A program made the position numbers and the translations under genes. Below are positions 1 to 12,499 of a DNA stretch of 64,000 nucleotides, piece after piece (within the stretch, counting starts at the first letter, position 1; every line of letters begins with the position of its first letter). The DNA comes from Candidatus Methylopumilus rimovensis (GTDB lineage Bacteria; Pseudomonadota; Gammaproteobacteria; Burkholderiales; Methylophilaceae). The notes below the pieces were generated by a model. The model was not told where the DNA came from, did no database searches, and was given only the letters and a program-made list of their open reading frames with translations. The DNA is taken from positions 1-64,000 of the forward strand of contig NZ_CP040986.1 in the NCBI RefSeq assembly GCF_006364615.1, in the 5' to 3' direction.

Positions 1-1275
1 TTGGCACCCAATAAGTTTGTACAGCAGTGGGTCAAAGATCGCTTTGCCCAAAAAATTGAAGTATTAGCCAAAGAACAGCTTCCTGATGTTACAAAAGTTG
101 AGTTTGCAATACGCGCCATCAAAGAATCTATACTGCCTAAAAAAGAGGCAGTTTTATCAAAAGCTTTGGCAATTTCACCACCAAATAATATAGCTGAAGC
201 ACCAAGTCATGACGCAACCAAAAAAAGTGCAGGTGGCACATTAAAAGAAGCTAAAGCTTCAGGCCTTAATCCTAATTTTACATTTGAAAGTTTCGTGACA
301 GGCAAAGCCAACCAATTAGCTTGCGCTGCAGCCATGCAGGTGGCTGAAAATCCAGGTAAGGCATATAACCCATTATTTATTTATGGTGGCGTCGGATTAG
401 GCAAAACACATTTAATTCAAGCCATCGGTAATCACTTAAAACATATTCAGCCCGATGCAAAAATTAAATATCTTCATGCAGAACGTTACGTATCTGATGT
501 CGTTAAAGCTTATGAAAATAAATCATTTGATGCATTTAAAAAAAATTATCATTCATTAGATTTACTATTGATTGATGACATTCAATTCTTTGCAAAAAAA
601 AATCGCACTCAAGAAGAATTCTTTTATGCATTTAATACGCTAATTGAAAATAAAAAACAAATTATCATTACTTGCGATAGTTATCCAAAAGAAATAGAAG
701 GTGTAGACGAACGCTTAAGAACCCGCTTTAGCTGGGGTCTTACAGTAGCGATTGAACCTCCAGAGCTTGAAATGCGCGTTGCTATTCTGCTTAAAAAAGC
801 GGAAGAAAATAAAATGAAAATTTCTGAAGAAGTTGCATTCTTTATTGCAAAACAAATTCGATCTAACGTACGTGAATTAGAAGGAGCATTAAATAGAATA
901 TTAGCCATGTCTAATTTTACAAAGTCGGCTATTGACATTCATTTAGCCAAAGATGCACTTAAAGATTTAATTGCAGTACGTGGGCGCCAAGTGAGTGTTG
1001 AGAATATTCAAAAAACAGTGGCTGAATATTTTAAAATTAAAATATCAGATATGTTGAGCAAAAAACGTTCGCGCAATTATTCTAAACCCAGACAGCTTGC
1101 GATGGCATTAACAAGAGAACTCACCAATTTAAGTTTTCCTGAAATTGGTGAGGCCTATGGTGGCAGACACCATACAACAGTCATGCATGCATGCGAAGAA
1201 ATTGAACAATTGCGATTAAACAATCAATCTATTGCGCAAGATTTGGGAATACTAAAACAAGTCCTTAAGGGTTAA
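1..1275 (+). CDS. dnaA: Chromosomal replication initiator DnaA (5' end cut by window edge)
   Basis: DnaA binds origin DnaA boxes and, in its ATP form, opens the origin and loads DnaB. Numbering from the first visible codon: Walker A GGVGLGKT at 129-136, Walker B LLLIDD ending at D193, and the domain IV DNA-binding signature [11 protein letters not shown] at 387-397. The sequence opens with TTG followed by [14 protein letters not shown], which in DnaA lies inside domain I, so this TTG is an internal Leu codon and roughly 45 N-terminal residues lie outside the window. It is followed by DnaA-box-rich DNA and dnaN, the classic origin arrangement. Identity is certain; only the start is missing. 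Confidence 0.98.
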   Translation: MAPNKFVQQWVKDRFAQKIEVLAKEQLPDVTKVEFAIRAIKESILPKKEAVLSKALAISPPNNIAEAPSHDATKKSAGGTLKEAKASGLNPNFTFESFVTGKANQLACAAAMQVAENPGKAYNPLFIYGGVGLGKTHLIQAIGNHLKHIQPDAKIKYLHAERYVSDVVKAYENKSFDAFKKNYHSLDLLLIDDIQFFAKKNRTQEEFFYAFNTLIENKKQIIITCDSYPKEIEGVDERLRTRFSWGLTVAIEPPELEMRVAILLKKAEENKMKISEEVAFFIAKQIRSNVRELEGALNRILAMSNFTKSAIDIHLAKDALKDLIAVRGRQVSVENIQKTVAEYFKIKISDMLSKKRSRNYSKPRQLAMALTRELTNLSFPEIGEAYGGRHHTTVMHACEEIEQLRLNNQSIAQDLGILKQVLKG

Positions 1276-1504
1276 TTAAACCCTGTGGAAGGGTTGTGGA
1301 TGAATTGTGGATAAGTAAGGGTTTATAAAAATATGTGTTTTTTATGCACAAATTATCCACAGGAAATTACAATAGAAATGCATAGTTATTCACAAGATAA
1401 CTAATTGTTTATATTAAATTTTATAGGGTTATCCATAGAAAACCTTACCTTTATTACTATTGTTAGATTTATATATTAAAAAACATTAATTAAAGAAGAA
1501 GAAT
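1276..1504. other. oriC: Probable chromosomal origin oriC (dnaA-dnaN intergenic)
   Basis: This 229-nt AT-rich gap holds a cluster of 9-mers matching the DnaA box TTATCCACA. Perfect copies are at 1353-1361 (+) and 1306-1314 (reverse complement, TGTGGATAA). One-mismatch copies are TTATGCACA 1342-1350, TTATTCACA 1386-1394 and TTATCCATA 1429-1437, plus a weaker reverse match around 1295-1303. The stretch from about 1440 to 1500 is very AT-rich and could be the unwinding element. Location next to dnaA/dnaN is typical. A second box cluster upstream of dnaA would lie outside the window. Confidence 0.85.
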
Positions 1505-5046
<3,542 letters not shown>

Positions 5047-5059
5047 GTTTACTTAATTT

Positions 5060-5959
5060 ATGACACTAAGTGAACTAAGATTTGTGGTTGCTGTAGCTAA
5101 AGAAAAAAACTTTAGACGCGCAGCAAGTAAATGTTTTGTGAGCCAGCCAGCATTAAGTTTAGCCATTAAAAAACTAGAAGAAGAACTTAATGTTTCATTA
5201 TTTGAAAGAAATCGTACCGAAGTTACTATTACGGAAATTGGCGAAAGAATTATTGCGCAAGCCAATATCATTTTAGACGAAGTTGAAAAAATTAAATCAT
5301 TCGCCAAATCTGGCGGAGATCCCTTAGATGGATCAATTAAAGTAGGCATGATTCATTCAGTCGGACCTTACTTGTTACCACAAATTATTCCTATTTTAAG
5401 AAAACTAGCGCCGAAAATGCCGTTAGAAGTCGAAGAAAATATTACTTCAAGTCTTGAATTACAATTAAAAAACGGACAAATTGATGCAGCGATTGTGGCT
5501 TTGCCATTTAATATTCCAGGTATACAAGTCTTGCCTCTTTATAAAGAAGAGTTTGTAGTGGCTGTGCCGAATAATCATCCTTGGGCAGCTCGAAAAAATA
5601 TTGACCCGAAAGAATTAAGTGATGAAAAAGTATTACTTTTAAATAGTGGACATTGTTTTAGTTTGCAGGTGGTGGAGTCGTGTCCAGACTTATCTAAAAA
5701 AGGCGAAGTGCTTCAAGGCAATTCACTTGAAACAATTCGTAATATGGTGGCATCTAACCTAGGTATTACCGTATTACCAAAAAGTGCAACCTCAGATCGT
5801 TATCAAAATCATTTAATAAAGGTGATACCTTTTATTAAACCTATTCCTTCAAGAACTATTGCAGTGGCTTATCGCAAAAGCTTTGTGCGAATGAAGGCTT
5901 TGGAAACTATTTCAGAGGCGATACGATTGATTAAAACAGATACGATTGAAATGATTTAA
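5060..5959 (+). CDS. oxyR: LysR-type peroxide regulator OxyR
   Basis: This is a LysR-family regulator: N-terminal winged helix (residues 1-60, with RRAASKCFVSQPALSLAIKKLE as the recognition region) and a periplasmic-binding-like sensor domain. GHCFSLQVVESC places cysteines at residues 199 and 208, exactly the redox pair of E. coli OxyR, which forms a disulfide with H2O2 and turns on catalase/peroxiredoxin genes. It lies 13 nt after gyrB, so it is probably read with it, and ends in a strong hairpin. The two-cysteine pattern makes OxyR much likelier than a CysB/CbbR-type paralogue. Confidence 0.9.
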   Translation: MTLSELRFVVAVAKEKNFRRAASKCFVSQPALSLAIKKLEEELNVSLFERNRTEVTITEIGERIIAQANIILDEVEKIKSFAKSGGDPLDGSIKVGMIHSVGPYLLPQIIPILRKLAPKMPLEVEENITSSLELQLKNGQIDAAIVALPFNIPGIQVLPLYKEEFVVAVPNNHPWAARKNIDPKELSDEKVLLLNSGHCFSLQVVESCPDLSKKGEVLQGNSLETIRNMVASNLGITVLPKSATSDRYQNHLIKVIPFIKPIPSRTIAVAYRKSFVRMKALETISEAIRLIKTDTIEMI

Positions 5960-5961
5960 GA

Positions 5962-5991
5962 AAGAAGCGTTATTGATATATAACGCTTCTT
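5962..5991 (+). terminator. Hairpin between convergent oxyR and DUF2892 gene
   Basis: Perfect 12-bp inverted repeat AAGAAGCGTTAT / ATAACGCTTCTT around a 6-nt TGATAT loop. It sits 2 nt after the oxyR stop and 16 nt before the end of the convergent DUF2892 gene. The T-tract is short, but the position suggests a shared bidirectional terminator or 3'-end stabiliser. Confidence 0.7.
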
Positions 5992-6006
5992 AATATGGAT
6001 AAGCGA

Positions 6007-6324
6007 TTAACGAGCTGCGCGTCTTCTTTTTGGAGCCGCTTTACGTTTAGCAGCTGGTTTTTTAGCAGCAGCTTTACGAGCTGGTTTACGTTTAGCTGGT
6101 TTTCTTGCCGCAGTTGACCTTGCAGGCGCTTTCTTAGAACCAAGACCTAAAACAGATTTGACAGGACATGAAGCTAAAACACCAGTGCCTAATAAAAATA
6201 CACCGACGATTTCATCAACCATGCCATATTCAAAAACAGAGTAACCACCAATTGCTTGGCCTAATACAGCAGCACCAACAGCAATACGAACTACTCTTTC
6301 TAAACCTTTAACGTTCTTCTTCAT
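6007..6324 (-). CDS. DUF2892-type membrane protein with Lys/Arg/Ala-rich C-terminal tail
   Basis: Residues 1-60 look like the small DUF2892 family (N-terminal MKKNV..LERVVRI, two membrane helices about 12-27 and 35-52, then CPVKSVLGL). The function of that domain is unknown; it also occurs behind rhodanese domains as in YgaP. Residues 63-105 are a highly basic tail made of K, R, A and P (AARKPAKRKPARKAAAKKPA), similar to histone-H1-like proteins. A good AAGGA stands 7 nt before ATG. It lies alone between the oxyR hairpin and prmA. The tail could bind nucleic acid or acidic lipid, but that is inference. Confidence 0.75.
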   Translation of the reverse strand: MKKNVKGLERVVRIAVGAAVLGQAIGGYSVFEYGMVDEIVGVFLLGTGVLASCPVKSVLGLGSKKAPARSTAARKPAKRKPARKAAAKKPAAKRKAAPKRRRAAR

Positions 6325-6376
6325 TTACTAATCCTTTTTATTAAGAGGAGTTTGCATCATAAACGAATTAAAAAAT

Positions 6377-7276
6377 TTAGGAAATACTTTTTTTCGTGCC
6401 TGACATGAGAATCCAGCCTTCGCGTTCAATCGGTTTGTTTAAATTAAACCATGCACTATATATTTCAGTCAGCATTTCAACTTGTTCTTTTAATATACCA
6501 GATAACGCAATTTTTCCTTGAGGCTTGCAAGCCTTGGCTATGATGGGCGCTAAGACAGAGAGTGCGCTAGATAAAATATTTGCAACAACAATGTCAGCTT
6601 CAAATTTTAATGATGATTCTGAATTATAAAATTGAATGTTGACATGATTTTCTTTTGCATTATGTGTGCTTGAAATAATTGCTTGTGGATCAATATCTAC
6701 ACCTACGACTTCTTTTGCACCACATTTCTTTGCTGCAATCGATAAAATACCTGACCCACATCCGTAATCTAAGACACAATCATTGATCTTTACTTCTTTA
6801 ATAAGCCACTCTAAACATAAATGTGTTGTAGGGTGGCTTCCTGTACCAAATGCCAATCCAGGATCTAAAATAATATTGATAGCGCTTGGATTGGGTGTTG
6901 TATGCCAGCTTGGAACGATCCAAAGTTTATTTAAAATGCTAATCGGTTCAAATTGTGATTGTGTTAACGTGACCCAATTTTGTTCTTCTACAGACTCAAG
7001 CGTGTAATCAATATCAGATAAACCCGTCATAGTTTTAAGTTCATCTATCACAGTATCAATAGATATAGAGTCATCAAAAAGAGATTCAATTGTGTTGTGT
7101 TGCCAGATCGTATTGCTAGGTATATTGGGTTCGCCAAAAAGGGCTTCTTCATTTTCGCTATTGAGATACGAGTCTTCGATGGATGATGAAAGTGCGCCAA
7201 GTTCGATTAAAGCATCACTAATGATGTGTGCATATTCTGCACTTGCTTGGATTTTAAGATTGATCCAAGCGGCCAT
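6377..7276 (-). CDS. prmA: Ribosomal protein L11 methyltransferase
   Basis: PrmA is an S-adenosylmethionine-dependent enzyme that trimethylates lysines and the N terminus of L11. The N-terminal substrate-recognition domain is followed by the Rossmann methyltransferase domain, with the PrmA-specific DPGLAFGTGSHPTTHLCLEWL region (about residues 138-158) and motif I VLDYGCGSGILSIAA. Length of 299 is typical. Its ATG abuts the accC stop with no gap, so it is translated from the accB-accC operon, an order often seen in Beta/Gammaproteobacteria. Confidence 0.95.
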   Translation of the reverse strand: MAAWINLKIQASAEYAHIISDALIELGALSSSIEDSYLNSENEEALFGEPNIPSNTIWQHNTIESLFDDSISIDTVIDELKTMTGLSDIDYTLESVEEQNWVTLTQSQFEPISILNKLWIVPSWHTTPNPSAINIILDPGLAFGTGSHPTTHLCLEWLIKEVKINDCVLDYGCGSGILSIAAKKCGAKEVVGVDIDPQAIISSTHNAKENHVNIQFYNSESSLKFEADIVVANILSSALSVLAPIIAKACKPQGKIALSGILKEQVEMLTEIYSAWFNLNKPIEREGWILMSGTKKSIS

Positions 7277-8626
7277 TTATTTTTTTTGTATGCCGAGTTT
7301 TTTTTCTAAATAATGGATGCTGACACCGCCATTGTTAAACGCTAGATCAGCCATGAGATCTAAGTGCAAAGGAATATTTGTTTTAATACCTTCCACGACC
7401 ATTTCTGATAAGGCCACACGCATTCTTGCTACAGCTTGATCTCGTGTATCACCATAAGTAATTAATTTACCAATCATAGAGTCGTAATTAGAAGGCACGG
7501 TATAGCCTGCGTAAGTATGTGTATCTACGCGAACACCAGGACCTCCTGGCATATGGAATGTAGTTACTTTGCCAGGTGAAGGAACAAAGTTATAAGGATC
7601 CTCAGCATTAATTCGACATTCAATCGCGTGACCCTTAAATACAATATCTTTTTGCTTAAATGGTAATTTTTCACCCGCAGCAATTTTGATTTGCTGTTGA
7701 ACAATATCAATACCGGTTATAAATTCAGTAACAGGATGTTCAACTTGCAAACGTGTATTCATTTCAATGAAATAAAATTCATTATTTTCATATAAAAATT
7801 CAAATGTGCCTGCGCCTCGATAATTAATTGTGCGACATGCTTCGGCACAGCGTTCGCCAATTTTCTCGCGAAGTTTTGCAGATAAACCAGGTGCAGGTGC
7901 TTCCTCGATAATTTTTTGATGGCGACGTTGGAGAGAACAATCGCGTTCGCCAAGATATACTGCATTACCGTGTTGGTCAGAGAGGACTTGAAATTCGATA
8001 TGCCGAGGTTTTTCTAAAAACTTTTCCATATAAACCGTTGGATTACCAAATGCTGTTTGTGCTTCTTGTTTGGTCATATTAACCGAAGCAATAAGGGCGG
8101 CCTCGGTATGAACAACGCGCATGCCTCGCCCACCACCACCACCAGCAGCCTTAATGATTACTGGGTAACCAATTTTTTTAGCAATAGCGATTATTTCTTT
8201 GGGTTCATCAGGAAGCGCTCCATCCGAGCCCGGTACACATGGTACACCGGCTTCTTTCATTGCATTTTTTGCGCTGACTTTGTCGCCCATTAGGCGAATA
8301 GTTTCTGGACGAGGACCAATAAATACGAAGCCGCTTTGTTGAACGCGCTCAGCAAAATCTGCATTCTCAGATAGAAAACCATAGCCAGGATGAATTGCTT
8401 CTGCATCCGTCACTTCAGCGGCACTAATTACAGCCGGAATATTTAAATAGCTTTGAGTGGAAGGTGCTGGGCCAATACATACAGATTCATCAGACAGTTT
8501 GACATATTTTGCATCGCGGTCTGCTTCAGAATGCACAGTGACTGTTTTAATGCCAAGCTCACGACATGCACGCAATACTCTAAGTGCAATTTCGCCACGA
8601 TTGGCGATTAGTATTTTTTCAAACAT
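7277..8626 (-). CDS. accC: Biotin carboxylase subunit of acetyl-CoA carboxylase
   Basis: AccC carboxylates the biotin on AccB using ATP and bicarbonate, the first step of malonyl-CoA formation for fatty acids. It starts with the classic [20 protein letters not shown] and has the ATP-grasp Gly-rich loop [11 protein letters not shown]. The catalytic block [18 protein letters not shown] contains the conserved Glu/Asn/Arg residues. Length 449 is standard. It lies 8 nt after accB and directly before prmA. Confidence 0.98.
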   Translation of the reverse strand: MFEKILIANRGEIALRVLRACRELGIKTVTVHSEADRDAKYVKLSDESVCIGPAPSTQSYLNIPAVISAAEVTDAEAIHPGYGFLSENADFAERVQQSGFVFIGPRPETIRLMGDKVSAKNAMKEAGVPCVPGSDGALPDEPKEIIAIAKKIGYPVIIKAAGGGGGRGMRVVHTEAALIASVNMTKQEAQTAFGNPTVYMEKFLEKPRHIEFQVLSDQHGNAVYLGERDCSLQRRHQKIIEEAPAPGLSAKLREKIGERCAEACRTINYRGAGTFEFLYENNEFYFIEMNTRLQVEHPVTEFITGIDIVQQQIKIAAGEKLPFKQKDIVFKGHAIECRINAEDPYNFVPSPGKVTTFHMPGGPGVRVDTHTYAGYTVPSNYDSMIGKLITYGDTRDQAVARMRVALSEMVVEGIKTNIPLHLDLMADLAFNNGGVSIHYLEKKLGIQKK

Positions 8627-8634
8627 AAAGTTAG

Positions 8635-9087
8635 TTAGCCAATAATAAAGAGAGTTTCGCCGTACTCAACGGGCTGACCGTTCTCAACCAAGATTTTTTT
8701 AATCGTACCAGTTGCATCCGCTTCAATTTCATTGAGTAATTTCATAGCTTCAATAATACAAAGCGTGTCACCTTTAGTAACTTTAGACCCCACATCGACA
8801 AAAGACTTAGCATCAGGAGAAGGTGAACGATAGAAAGTTCCTACCATCGGCGAATTTACTGCATGACCATCTATTTTTTCTGCAACAGGTTTAGTTTCTG
8901 GAGCGCTTACGTCTGATGGAGTTGTCATTTGAGGCTGAGGCGCTTGAATATAATGCGTCATAGGCGCGCCTTGATTCATAAGTTGACGACTAATTTTGAC
9001 TTTTTCTTCACCTTCGGTGAGTTCAAGTTCAGCGATACCAGACTCTTCAACCAAGTCGATTAATTTTTTAAGTTTGCGTAAATCCAT
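8635..9087 (-). CDS. accB: Biotin carboxyl carrier protein of acetyl-CoA carboxylase
   Basis: AccB carries the covalently bound biotin between carboxylase and transferase subunits. The start [22 protein letters not shown] is typical, followed by a Pro/Gln/Thr-rich linker (about 40-70) and a C-terminal biotinyl domain with [12 protein letters not shown], where K116 is the expected biotinylation site. It is first of the accB-accC-prmA group, and aroQ lies 20 nt upstream. Confidence 0.97.
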   Translation of the reverse strand: MDLRKLKKLIDLVEESGIAELELTEGEEKVKISRQLMNQGAPMTHYIQAPQPQMTTPSDVSAPETKPVAEKIDGHAVNSPMVGTFYRSPSPDAKSFVDVGSKVTKGDTLCIIEAMKLLNEIEADATGTIKKILVENGQPVEYGETLFIIG

Positions 9088-9107
9088 AATGACCTCTTTT
9101 TAAAACT

Positions 9108-9545
9108 TTAAGCGTTAATTGCAAAATTAAGGGCTGCTATATAACCATCCGCACCTAAGCCGCTAATCACAGCGACAGCGATATCAGAAAAATAGGAGTG
9201 ATGCCTAAAAGGCTCCCTTGCATATACATTAGATAAATGAACTTCTATAAATGGTACTTTCACAGCTGATAATGCATCGCGCATCGCCACAGATGTGTGC
9301 GTATAAGCTGCCGGATTAATAATTAGAAAATCAATTTTGTCTTTATGAAGTGATTGGATTTTGTTTACTAAGTCCCCTTCACTATTGCTTTGCATGGTTT
9401 CAAGTTTAATGGCCTTTGCTGATGCAATGGTTTTTAAGACTTGATCGATGTCTTCTAAGGTTTGTTTGCCATAATGCTGCGGCTCGCGCTCGCCTAGAAG
9501 GTTTAGGTTGGGCCCATGCAAAACTAGGATTGATTTTGTTGCCAT
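9108..9545 (-). CDS. aroQ: Type II 3-dehydroquinate dehydratase
   Basis: AroQ dehydrates 3-dehydroquinate to 3-dehydroshikimate in the shikimate pathway. Family motifs: [18 protein letters not shown] at the N terminus with the catalytic Tyr, [18 protein letters not shown] and [19 protein letters not shown]. Length 145 is normal for this dodecameric enzyme. Position upstream of accB-accC is a common proteobacterial arrangement. Confidence 0.97.
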   Translation of the reverse strand: MATKSILVLHGPNLNLLGEREPQHYGKQTLEDIDQVLKTIASAKAIKLETMQSNSEGDLVNKIQSLHKDKIDFLIINPAAYTHTSVAMRDALSAVKVPFIEVHLSNVYAREPFRHHSYFSDIAVAVISGLGADGYIAALNFAINA

Positions 9546-9631
9546 GCGTTACGTTTTTTCTTGAATCTATGGAAGTTAATTTTGCCGAAAATAACGTTTT
9601 TTGTCTACAAATTAGACGAAATTAAGGAAAA

Positions 9632-10180
9632 TTAAAGGCTTTTAGAGGGTTGCAATAAAGGTTTGAGTATGGCATTCAATTGGTCTTGATGAATACGACC
9701 AGGAATGGTTTTTTGAATGATACCTTGCGAATCTATGATTACAGTATAAGGCAAAATACCTTCATTGTTTCCTAAATTTTTACCCAGAACCACTCCTTTA
9801 TCCTCATCTACAAGAATAGGGTATGTTACTTTTGTGCTTTTAAGATAAGACCTCACGGCCTTTTCTTCATCAATTGCAATCCCTACTACCACAACGTTTT
9901 TAGGTTGATTCTCAACATAGATGTTAGACAATTCAGGCATTTCTTCGCGACATGGCTCGCACCAAGTTGCCCAAAAATTAAGCACAATGATTTTATGCTG
10001 AAATTGTTTGAGGTTTTGAGGCTTGCCATAAGGATCATTTATGACCGATGCAAATAGAGGGGCAGACGAGAGATTGTTTTTTTCCGCAGGCTTTAAAAAA
10101 ATGCGAGAAAAAGAAAATCCTAAAAAAATAATGGCAACCACATAGATGGTCACATGAAGTTTAGTTTTATTGATTTTCAT
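9632..10180 (-). CDS. TlpA/ResA-like membrane-anchored thioredoxin
   Basis: An N-terminal membrane anchor (about residues 8-27) is followed by a thioredoxin fold of the AhpC-TSA/redoxin type. NFWATWCEPCREEMPEL puts the active-site pair at C74 and C77. Such proteins reduce periplasmic disulfides, for instance in cytochrome c maturation. The first codons overlap the dsbD 3' end by 14 nt, which suggests coupling and that DsbD is its electron donor. Exact substrate unknown; ResA, CcmG or TlpA are the alternatives. Confidence 0.85.
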   Translation of the reverse strand: MKINKTKLHVTIYVVAIIFLGFSFSRIFLKPAEKNNLSSAPLFASVINDPYGKPQNLKQFQHKIIVLNFWATWCEPCREEMPELSNIYVENQPKNVVVVGIAIDEEKAVRSYLKSTKVTYPILVDEDKGVVLGKNLGNNEGILPYTVIIDSQGIIQKTIPGRIHQDQLNAILKPLLQPSKSL

Positions 10181-11960
10181 GTTGGAGCGTTTTAAGGTGA
10201 TCTAGCATTTGTGATGAATTCTTAAAGCCTACAATTTTAAAAGTATGTAATTCGTTATGTTGTTTATCGAAAAATAATATGGCTGGCGGACCATAAAGAT
10301 TGAAATGTTTTAATAAAGCTTTATGCTCGGTATTATTTTGAGTGACGTCAACCTGAAGCAATCTATATTCTTTGAGGTGTTCTTTGACCTTTGCGTTATT
10401 GAAAGTAAGTTTTTCGTATTCTTTACAAGATACACACCAATCTGCATAAAAATCTAGCATGATCATCTTGTTGTCTCGCTGATTCAGTTCCCGAGATAAA
10501 TCATCAAGACTTTGAATTTGTTTAAATGGTAAAACAGAGACGTGATTAGACTTCGCGGCAATAGAAATATTTTTATTAGCAGATAAATCTATTTTTTGAA
10601 GTGTTAGTCCAAAAAGTAAAATGGAAGCAATGAGTGTCACAAAAGCAAGTAGATGAACCCAAGACATCGATTTATATTTGAAGCGACGAATTGCAAAAAA
10701 TAAATAAATAGAGAGCGCAAGCAATAAAGCGCTGTAAGCAATCTGATCGATATTTTCAGGGAACAATGGGCTCATAATAAACAGGCCCATGGCAATTAAG
10801 ATAAAGCCAATCAGCTCTTTAACAATAATCATCCAGTGGCCGCGTTTAGGTAGCCATTGATCAGAAAAGATACCAATAAGAAGTAGTGGGATACTCATGC
10901 CAATAGAAAGTGTAAATAAAGCTAAGCCGCCCAAGACAAAATCTCTTGATTGATTGATATAGATGATTGCTCCTGCAAGAGGAGGCGCAATGCAGGGGCT
11001 TAATACAAGAGATGAAATCATTCCGATAATAAATACATTAAGATACTTGCCCCCTTCTACACGAAGGATAGATGTCGCAATAAAATTTTCAATGAAGTGA
11101 GGTAATTTAAGCGCATATAGATCAAACATAGAAAGTGCTAAAAGAATAAAAACAACGCCGAGAACAAACATGAGCAAAGGGCTTTGAATGCTTGACGTAA
11201 TTAAATTTCCTGACAATCCTGCAAAAATACCTATGAAGGTATAAGTAAAAGAAACGCCACCCACATAACTGAAAGACAGAAAAAAATCTTTTAAGCGTGT
11301 TTGATGAGAGGGGCGTTTATGTGAAGCAAAAATAATGCTTGATAAAATCGGAATCATGGGAAGAACGCAAGGTGTTAATGAAAGTAAAAGCCCTGCAATA
11401 AAAAATCCTAACAAAATAAGACCAATGTGTTGTGACTGCAATAAAAATTGCATCGTATCAACTTCAGAATTAGAGCTGATCGCGTTTAAATTTTTAGTTT
11501 GAATGTTATCGTACTTAAATTCTTTTGAAATGGGCGCATAGCAAAGACCTTTTGAACTACACCCCTGATATGTCAGGCTAATTTTTTTTGGTGGATGATT
11601 TGGATCGTATGGAATTGAGGCGTTTAAAGTGCCATGGTAAATTTCTGTTTTTCCAAAATGAGGGTCAGTTTTAATTTCTCCCGTTGGCAAAAGTATTTGA
11701 TTTTGAGAAATATGATCAAATTCAACTTTCAATTTGTTGCGATAAAGATAATAGTCTTTCGCAATAAAGAAAGCTGCCTCGATAGATTGAGAATTTTTTT
11801 TGATTGTTAATTGAAAAGCTTCGTCAGGCTGTAGAAAAGCATTTTTATCTTTTAAGAATAAAGATTCGTTAGCATTTGCGATATTGATGTGTAAGCCGAT
11901 AAAAAATAAACTAAACAAAACTGTTATTTTTTTTGAAAAAGAAAAAATACGGCTAAACAT
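10167..11960 (-). CDS. dsbD: Thiol:disulfide interchange protein DsbD
   Basis: DsbD passes electrons from cytoplasmic thioredoxin across the inner membrane to periplasmic thiol proteins. Three parts are visible: a signal peptide plus N-terminal Ig-like domain with the GCSSKGLCYAP cysteine pair; an eight-helix membrane domain with LTPCVLPM and LSPCIAPPLAG; and a C-terminal thioredoxin domain with FYADWCVSCKEYE (C509 and C512). Length 597 is close to the E. coli protein. It forms a two-gene unit with the overlapping TlpA-like gene. Confidence 0.96.
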   Translation of the reverse strand: MFSRIFSFSKKITVLFSLFFIGLHINIANANESLFLKDKNAFLQPDEAFQLTIKKNSQSIEAAFFIAKDYYLYRNKLKVEFDHISQNQILLPTGEIKTDPHFGKTEIYHGTLNASIPYDPNHPPKKISLTYQGCSSKGLCYAPISKEFKYDNIQTKNLNAISSNSEVDTMQFLLQSQHIGLILLGFFIAGLLLSLTPCVLPMIPILSSIIFASHKRPSHQTRLKDFFLSFSYVGGVSFTYTFIGIFAGLSGNLITSSIQSPLLMFVLGVVFILLALSMFDLYALKLPHFIENFIATSILRVEGGKYLNVFIIGMISSLVLSPCIAPPLAGAIIYINQSRDFVLGGLALFTLSIGMSIPLLLIGIFSDQWLPKRGHWMIIVKELIGFILIAMGLFIMSPLFPENIDQIAYSALLLALSIYLFFAIRRFKYKSMSWVHLLAFVTLIASILLFGLTLQKIDLSANKNISIAAKSNHVSVLPFKQIQSLDDLSRELNQRDNKMIMLDFYADWCVSCKEYEKLTFNNAKVKEHLKEYRLLQVDVTQNNTEHKALLKHFNLYGPPAILFFDKQHNELHTFKIVGFKNSSQMLDHLKTLQHENQ

Positions 11961-12072
11961 GAATAATGACCTTTAATTTATAAGAAGTTAGTAGGTTGGA
12001 GTTAAATCATCACAAAATCGTTCCTTAAGTATGATTCAATCAAGCTCTTAAGCACAACGATCATTTATTACA

Positions 12073-12078
12073 TATAAT
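12073..12078 (+). promoter_or_regulatory. -10 element upstream of fxsA
   Basis: Perfect TATAAT 26 nt before the fxsA ATG in the divergent dsbD/fxsA gap. The -35 is weak (TAAGCA at 12049-12054, 18-nt spacer). No clear Shine-Dalgarno precedes the ATG. Confidence 0.5.
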
Positions 12079-12103
12079 TCTACTAAATTAATAGAATAAC
12101 CTA

Positions 12104-12499
12104 ATGCGATTACTTTTTACTATTCTTTTATTATCCTTCCCAATCATTGAGATATGGGGCATCTTTAAACTAAGCGCTCTTTATGGGTGGTGGTTTTTTC
12201 TTTATATGATTTTAGTCACGTACCTTGGTTGGAGATTAATCAAAGAAGAAAAACAATTAGTTTTTGCAAAGCTAATGGGCTCAATGAGTCAAGGTGGTAA
12301 CCCAATTAAAGCCATGATTGGAAGTGCACGTAATTTTTTTGCAGGTATCTTATTTATTATTCCAGGTGTGGTTACAGATTTTTTTGCAATTATATTGCTT
12401 TTAATACCTATTAAAGATAAAGCTTCTCAAAATATTGATCCAAAAGAGGAAGATGTTATCGAAGGTGAATATCGACGAGATGATGAGCTTTTAAAATAA
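12104..12499 (+). CDS. fxsA: FxsA family membrane protein
   Basis: A small inner-membrane protein; in E. coli, FxsA overproduction relieves exclusion of phage T7 by F plasmid, but its normal role is unknown. Family features: N-terminal PIIEIWGIFKLSALYGWW, then YLGWRLIKEEK, and a helical hairpin FFAGILFIIPGVVTDFFAIILLL, ending in an acidic tail. Length 131 is typical. The stop overlaps the next ATG by one base (TAATG), so it is cotranslated with the flavin reductase. Confidence 0.85.
   Translation: MRLLFTILLLSFPIIEIWGIFKLSALYGWWFFLYMILVTYLGWRLIKEEKQLVFAKLMGSMSQGGNPIKAMIGSARNFFAGILFIIPGVVTDFFAIILLLIPIKDKASQNIDPKEEDVIEGEYRRDDELLK

Noticed and set aside
1-3. TTG as the dnaA start codon
   Set aside because: The following residues lie inside DnaA domain I, so this is an internal Leu codon at the window edge.
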